A DNA stretch of 10,457 bases from JAVBOF01 sp031550915 (GTDB taxonomy: Bacteria; Bacillota; Clostridia; Christensenellales; MGBC116941). Location of the stretch: positions 1 through 10,457 of the forward strand of contig JAVBOF010000046.1 of assembly GCA_031550915.1 (NCBI GenBank), given 5' to 3'. The notes beneath the pieces are model-generated. The model saw only the letters and a list, made by a program, of their open reading frames with translations, was not told where the DNA came from and searched no databases. Of the stretch, positions 6,558 to 10,457 are shown piece after piece; position 1 is the stretch's first letter, and every line of letters starts with the position of its first letter. The translations under genes were made by a program, and so were the position numbers.

Positions 6558-7706
6558 TTATCCTGCTTTATTATGATACTGCCCGATCCATCTATCAAGC
6601 ACTTTTTGCAGATTATACTCATAAGTGTTAGCAAGTACGTCCACAGTTGCGTAAAGCCGGTTTTGCGAAAACAGCTTTCCGTCCAGCGTCACGCTCATGG
6701 TGCCCAGTTCATCTCCCACTTTTACCGGCGCCGTTATCTCAGGTTTTAATGCTACATCCATCTTGAACTTATCCAGCTCATCCGCCCGCAAAGGCAATCT
6801 TATATCCGTGTCCAGTACCGCTTCAAGCCTATCTGTAACGCCTTCTTTAACCGGTATGGTACCAAACGATTCGCCTTTTTTATAAATGGTGATCATAGAG
6901 TAGTTGTTGAACCCGTAATCAAGCAGTTTTTCGCTTTGACCAAACATATCGCCGCAATTCAAAACCACGGAAACGATCTGCATGCCGTCCCTTTCGGCAG
7001 AGGCAACCAGACATCTGCCCGCTTCCTTCGTGTATCCCGTTTTTACACCGTTTCCGCCGTCATACCGCCATAGTATCTTGTTTTTATTGCGGAGAGCCCT
7101 GTCCCATTCATGTCCTTCCCATGGGATCCTCTTGGTTTGAGTAGATACAATGGTCTTGAACTTTTCGTTGTTCATCGCGTGCGCGGCTATCAAAGCAAGG
7201 TCAAATGCTGTTGTATAGTGTTGCCCGTTTGGCAGACCGTTAGGGTTCACAAAATTTGTATTGTTTGCCCCCAGCTCCTTAGCGCGCTGGTTCATCAAGG
7301 CGACGAAGTTTTCCACGTTTCCGCCAATATGCTCCGCTATCGCAACCGCGGCGTCATTTCCGGATGAAAGCATAAGCCCGTATAAAAGGTCCTCAAGCTT
7401 CATCTTTTCACCGACTCCAAGCCATATACTTGAGCCTTCGACTCCACTGGCATTTGGTCCTATTGTCACAATGTCTTCCAGGTTTCCTTTTTCAACCGCC
7501 AAAAGCGCTGTCATAACCTTGGTTGTACTCGCCATCGGAAGCTTTTGATCGGCATTGCTGCTAGACAATACGCGTTTTGTAGTAGCTTCCAGTACTATGG
7601 AAGATTTCGCGGCAATGCCGGGCTGCTCTCCCGCAGCCATAGAAACCGCGCTTCCAGTATAAAACACTAGCAAGAAAATTGCCAGCAAAACGCAAGTCCT
7701 TTTCAT
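6558..7706 (-). CDS. dacF: Serine-type D-Ala-D-Ala carboxypeptidase (DacF/PBP5-like)
   Basis: This exported low-molecular-weight penicillin-binding protein removes the terminal D-Ala from peptidoglycan stem peptides; in sporulating Bacillota, paralogs tune spore cortex cross-linking. It has 382 residues. A signal peptide (1 to about 25: basic MKR, hydrophobic LLAIFLLVFYTG, probable cleavage after A25) precedes the peptidase S11 domain (about 32-260), which has all three active-site motifs: S60-T-T-K63, S115-G-N117 and K222-T-G224. A PBP5-type beta-rich C-terminal domain (about 275-365) and an amphipathic tail (YEYNLQKVLDRWIGQY) that may attach to the membrane follow. The ATG at 7706 has AAGGA 8 nt upstream. 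It follows ytfJ by 29 nt and is probably cotranscribed with it. The neighbouring ytfJ suggests a sporulation role, but DacF, DacB and DacA paralogs cannot be told apart with certainty here. Confidence 0.9.
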   Translation of the reverse strand: MKRTCVLLAIFLLVFYTGSAVSMAAGEQPGIAAKSSIVLEATTKRVLSSSNADQKLPMASTTKVMTALLAVEKGNLEDIVTIGPNASGVEGSSIWLGVGEKMKLEDLLYGLMLSSGNDAAVAIAEHIGGNVENFVALMNQRAKELGANNTNFVNPNGLPNGQHYTTAFDLALIAAHAMNNEKFKTIVSTQTKRIPWEGHEWDRALRNKNKILWRYDGGNGVKTGYTKEAGRCLVASAERDGMQIVSVVLNCGDMFGQSEKLLDYGFNNYSMITIYKKGESFGTIPVKEGVTDRLEAVLDTDIRLPLRADELDKFKMDVALKPEITAPVKVGDELGTMSVTLDGKLFSQNRLYATVDVLANTYEYNLQKVLDRWIGQYHNKAG

Positions 7707-7735
7707 GCAATATTCCTTTCATGTATGCTTTAGTT

Positions 7736-8146
7736 TTAACCCTGCTGGCTGTCTGCACCGTTCTTTTTGAAATACTGCTGCAGATCGTTAATTAGCCTTG
7801 GTACAAGCTCTATGATCCTGTCATATGTACTTGGGTACGAAACCGGCAGCAATTCAACGTTATTGTTGTTTACGACCAAAAAAGCCATCGGATGCAGGCA
7901 AACACCTGCGCCTGCGCCGCCCGCGAATGGATATGAATTGTCTTCATCCATCTTCATATTTTTATCATGGCATTTTCCGTACTCACCGCCGCCCGCAACA
8001 AAGCCGAACGATACCTTGGATATCGGTACGATAACGGTTCCGTTTGGCGTCTCTATCGGCGCGCCCACTATGGTATTAACATCCACCATCTGCTTTATCT
8101 GCTCCATGGTGGTCCTCATGATGCTTTCAATGGGATGTGGCTGCAT
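7736..8146 (-). CDS. ytfJ: Sporulation protein YtfJ (GerW family)
   Basis: This is a small cytoplasmic protein of the YtfJ/GerW family; in B. subtilis the homolog is made in the forespore and is needed for normal germination. Its biochemical activity is not known. It has 136 residues. The N-terminal helix (HPIESIMRTTMEQIKQMVDV) is followed by the family core: VGAPIETPNGTVIVPISKVS (27-46), FGFVAGGGE (47-55), a short charged insert, and the glycine-rich PFAGGAGAGV (73-82) with P-MAFLVV. A C-terminal helix ends in QQYFKKNG. The ATG at 8146 has GAAGGTG upstream, and the gene overlaps the end of the DUF2953 gene by 20 nt, which suggests coupled translation. The pair DUF2953-ytfJ (ytfI-ytfJ) is a common Bacillota arrangement. 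Confidence 0.94.
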   Translation of the reverse strand: MQPHPIESIMRTTMEQIKQMVDVNTIVGAPIETPNGTVIVPISKVSFGFVAGGGEYGKCHDKNMKMDEDNSYPFAGGAGAGVCLHPMAFLVVNNNNVELLPVSYPSTYDRIIELVPRLINDLQQYFKKNGADSQQG

Positions 8147-8735
8147 GTTTTACACCTTCTTTTTTTATAATTATTCCTGATTTGCTTTCCTGAATAATAT
8201 TTGCCAGAGAAAGCCGTATTATACACTCAATATTAAACCTAAACCCGCCGCTGTATCTTGGCCGCACTTTTATTTCACAGCGACTTTTTTGCAGGCTTTC
8301 CAGCAGTGCGGATACCGAAAACAATAACGCCTGAACAAAACCGACCGCTAAGGCCGTCATATCCGCCCTTTCTTCAACACCAAATTCTGCGTCGAATAAA
8401 AGCTTTTCAACCCTTATACTCTTGATCACGGCAAAAATCAGGTTTTTTACCCTGACTTTGTATCGGCTTTCCTTTGCCTTTTTAACCTTTTTTAACGACG
8501 GAAATACCCTCTTTGTTTTTCCGTTTTTCATCAAGCGGTAAAGGCTATAGGAACCGTCCGTTTCTCTATTAACCATAAACCGTAAGCAAATTTTTATTGA
8601 GCCGAGAAAAGGCATTATCTTTATGCCAAGCTCAAGCTTACCTTCAAATGCAATTTGCAGGCAAAACCGAAAGGGAACGAACACAAGTAAAAGTAAAATG
8701 ACCACTATGGCGGAAATTATATATATAAAAACCAT
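8127..8735 (-). CDS. DUF2953 membrane-anchored protein (YtfI-like)
   Basis: No biochemical function is known for this family; it is linked by position to ytfJ and so to sporulation. The product has 202 residues. One N-terminal transmembrane segment (about 2-20, VFIYIISAIVVILLLLVFV) is followed by a soluble domain with a very basic stretch (about 70-98, KNGKTKRV and SLKKVKKAKESRYK). The C-terminal half has the family-type segment VEKLLFDAEFGVEERADMTA, a hydrophobic GFVQALLFSVSALL (132-145), and VRPRYSGGFRFNIECIIRLS near the end. The frame is open upstream to 8789, but the ATG at 8735 has GGAGAG 5 nt upstream and puts the membrane segment right at the N-terminus. No convincing sigma-A promoter was found in the 110 nt upstream, although a sporulation sigma-factor promoter could be missed by eye. 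Confidence 0.82.
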   Translation of the reverse strand: MVFIYIISAIVVILLLLVFVPFRFCLQIAFEGKLELGIKIMPFLGSIKICLRFMVNRETDGSYSLYRLMKNGKTKRVFPSLKKVKKAKESRYKVRVKNLIFAVIKSIRVEKLLFDAEFGVEERADMTALAVGFVQALLFSVSALLESLQKSRCEIKVRPRYSGGFRFNIECIIRLSLANIIQESKSGIIIKKEGVKHAATSH

Positions 8736-8845
8736 ACTATCTCTCCAAGCACAAAACCCTTGTTCGATTATTGCCAATTCACCTGACAATATTTCACATC
8801 ATTTGCATGTGCTTGCTTGCTTTTTACACCTTTTCAACGTAATAT

Positions 8846-10150
8846 ATGGATGTGGAACAATCAAAAAACAACTCAGATGTGATACAACCAATTATTGAAA
8901 AAAGGCCTTTTGGTAGAAGAAATATCTTTTTCTTCGTTGGATTGGTATTCGTTGCCGCCGTATATCTGATACTTGCAAATATCCTTGACCTAAAGCTGAT
9001 GGAACATAGCGATTATGATTCCTATACTTTGCAGGCGCTCAGGTGGAGGGAAGGATTTATTGCGCTCGCGCAAAACTATTCCTGGCTGGAGATAGCCCAA
9101 TATAACGGGCAATTTTTCATAAGCTTTCCGCCATTTCCGGCAATTCCTATGCTTGTTTTAACATATTTCTTCAATTCAAACACTCCAAGTATGCTTGTTT
9201 CAGCCGTTTATTTCATCCTTTCATATTGTGCCGGGTACGGCTTGGCAAAACGATTTTGCACGTCATCGCTTACCTGTTCGGCTTTATCTGCGTTCCTCGT
9301 TTTGGGTTGCAATATGCTTGAAGTCGCACAGTTCGGCGGAGTTTGGAATATGGCGCAGATACTCGGTTTTTGCATGATTTTAACTGCGTTTTTTTGTGTG
9401 ACCAGCAATAGGAAGGCAATGTGGGTTTTAGCTTTGACGGCTTTTGCTTTTGCCGTAGGCTGCAGGCCGCTGCAGGCTATATATCTTCCATTGTTTCTTT
9501 ATCTGATGTATAAAAACACCGGTAAGGCTATCTTTAAGATGATCCCGTATCTGATAATACCAGCGTGCATAGCTGCCCTATACTGTGTTTATAACTATAT
9601 CCGCTTTGATAACATCTTTGAATTTGGCCATAACTATCTGCCTGAGTTCGTTGAATCCGAAAACGGACAGTTCAGTACCGCCTATATGATAGACAACATC
9701 AGAAATATCTTGCGTCTGCCTTATATAGAAAACGGTATGCTGCTGTTCCCAAAATTTTCGGGTTTCGCCTTCTTTATAGCTAATCCCATGTTTATTATCT
9801 TTGCAATAAGGTTTGTTGAAAGCTGTATAAGGGGGAAGAAGATAGCACTGCAGCCATTAACTGCCGAAACTATAGAAATAAACGAGCGGCGTAGCAGATA
9901 CGATACCGGCGTATATGAATTACTCACCATACTATTGTTTTGCATCCACTTTTTTGTATTGCTCATGCATAAATCTTTCGGCGGATGGCAGTTTGGGACG
10001 CGCTATTTATGTGACCTCGTACCATCGATGTTCTTGTTCATATGTATGAAGCATAGAAAAATACGAGTCGTCGAGGGCATAATAATGGCCGCAGCAGTGG
10101 CGTTCAACTTCTACGGCGCAATAATTTTCCATCTGGTGCTATCAGTCTAA
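8846..10150 (+). CDS. Multi-pass membrane protein, GT-C glycosyltransferase-like
   Basis: This is the only plus-strand gene. It encodes 434 residues with about 10-12 hydrophobic segments (for example 26-46, 93-110, 117-135, 168-186, 191-222, 231-250, 302-322, 357-375 and 408-430). An early acidic external-loop pattern (DYDSYTLQALRW, 56-67), the YNYIRFDNIFEFGHNYLPEF segment (249-268) and GGWQFGTRYLCDLVP (379-393) resemble motifs in bacterial GT-C proteins that use polyprenyl-phosphate sugars. The family call is therefore plausible, but the substrate is unknown and no exact family is recognised. The ATG at 8846 is the first possible start, because TAA lies in frame at 8840, but no Shine-Dalgarno precedes it. 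It diverges from the DUF2953 gene and converges on scpB, sharing 4 nt of stop codons. It may be an insertion into an older operon. Confidence 0.75.
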   Translation: MDVEQSKNNSDVIQPIIEKRPFGRRNIFFFVGLVFVAAVYLILANILDLKLMEHSDYDSYTLQALRWREGFIALAQNYSWLEIAQYNGQFFISFPPFPAIPMLVLTYFFNSNTPSMLVSAVYFILSYCAGYGLAKRFCTSSLTCSALSAFLVLGCNMLEVAQFGGVWNMAQILGFCMILTAFFCVTSNRKAMWVLALTAFAFAVGCRPLQAIYLPLFLYLMYKNTGKAIFKMIPYLIIPACIAALYCVYNYIRFDNIFEFGHNYLPEFVESENGQFSTAYMIDNIRNILRLPYIENGMLLFPKFSGFAFFIANPMFIIFAIRFVESCIRGKKIALQPLTAETIEINERRSRYDTGVYELLTILLFCIHFFVLLMHKSFGGWQFGTRYLCDLVPSMFLFICMKHRKIRVVEGIIMAAAVAFNFYGAIIFHLVLSV

Positions 10151-10457
10151 ACCGTGAGCGTTCCTTCCGGAGCTTCCAGCTCCTCTATCTGAGGCAGTTC
10201 CTGCAAAGTTTTTATTCCAAAATGTTTTAAAAATTCATCGGTCGTACCGTAAAGCATAGGTTTTCCGACTACGTTTTTTCTTCCCAATCCTTTAACCAGC
10301 CTTCTATGGGCAAGGGCCTGCATTGAATAATCGCATTTCACGCCGCGGATAGCTTCAACCTCAGCTTTGGTGACGGGTTGCTTGTACGCCACGACGGCAA
10401 GCGTTTCCATTATAGAATCCGTCATCGAATGTTTTTGAGGCGGATCAAAAAATCCCT
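10147..10457 (-). CDS. scpB: Segregation and condensation protein B, C-terminal part (start outside the window)
   Basis: ScpB is the winged-helix (kleite) partner of the SMC-ScpA condensin complex, which organises and separates chromosomes. The last 102 residues or so are present and the frame is open through the right edge. They include the second winged-helix core, MTDSIMETLAVVAYKQPVTK then AEVEAIRGVKCDYSMQAL, the RLVKGLGRKN and GKPMLYGTTDEFLKHFG segments typical of the family, and a short acidic tail IEELEAPEGTLTV. An internal ATG at 10425 is not the real start, because conserved ScpB residues should lie upstream. The stop overlaps that of the plus-strand membrane-protein gene. scpA is expected beyond the edge. 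Confidence 0.95.
   Translation of the reverse strand, partial: GFFDPPQKHSMTDSIMETLAVVAYKQPVTKAEVEAIRGVKCDYSMQALAHRRLVKGLGRKNVVGKPMLYGTTDEFLKHFGIKTLQELPQIEELEAPEGTLTV

Noticed and set aside
7767..8180. 137-codon open frame on the plus strand
   Set aside because: It is antisense to ytfJ and the end of DUF2953, whose products show clear family motifs; this one shows none.
8736..8845. Promoter for DUF2953 and ytfJ
   Set aside because: Several partial matches were tried (for example TTGTCA near 8789 and GAAATA near 8795), but none had proper spacing to a -10 box for sigma-A or a clear sigma-F/G pattern.
10169..10183. Perfect hairpin GGAGCT-TCC-AGCTCC just after the plus-strand gene, considered as its terminator
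   Set aside because: No T-run follows in either direction and it lies in the scpB coding sequence, where it encodes the acidic tail; it is probably incidental.

Overview
This window reads as a housekeeping chromosomal segment from a low-to-mid GC, probably spore-forming member of the Bacillota (Clostridia-like). The evidence is the gene content and order. infC-rpmI-rplT, a YsgA-type SpoU methyltransferase, pheS-pheT and zapA lie together. Next to them are scpB, a DUF2953 gene (YtfI-like), ytfJ (GerW family), a DacF-type D,D-carboxypeptidase and rluB. Almost every gene has a clear Shine-Dalgarno sequence of the Bacillota type. All genes are on the minus strand except one membrane-protein gene, so transcription runs mainly from high to low coordinates.

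Layout, from the right edge and following minus-strand transcription: scpB (partial, start outside the window), then a lone plus-strand gene for a multi-pass GT-C-like membrane protein (8846-10150) that meets scpB tail to tail with overlapping stop codons. Then come DUF2953 (8127-8735), ytfJ (7736-8146), the dacF-like carboxypeptidase (6558-7706) and rluB (5781-6515). A promoter whose -35 box overlaps the rluB stop codon starts the translation operon. It is followed by a leader of about 125 nt with an attenuator, then infC (AUC start inferred), rpmI, rplT (UUG start), a modest hairpin terminator, ysgA, pheS, pheT, a candidate promoter, and the first 26 codons of zapA at the left edge.

Functionally there are two modules. 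The right-hand module covers chromosome segregation (ScpB), sporulation (YtfJ, DUF2953), peptidoglycan trimming (DacF-like) and 23S rRNA pseudouridylation (RluB). The left-hand module covers translation: initiation factor IF3, ribosomal proteins L35 and L20, an rRNA or tRNA 2'-O-methyltransferase and both phenylalanyl-tRNA synthetase subunits. It ends at the cell-division protein ZapA. No T-box, tRNA, rRNA, CRISPR array, IS element or phage gene was seen. No stretch over 300 bases lacks a gene.

The most interesting points are regulatory. The infC leader carries two copies of CATCCAC that compete for the same partner, a textbook attenuator layout. IF3 appears to start at AUC. The reversed membrane-protein gene inside the scpB-DUF2953-ytfJ-dacF series gives a possible noncontiguous-operon or antisense arrangement. 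I did not find a clearly new multi-gene system.
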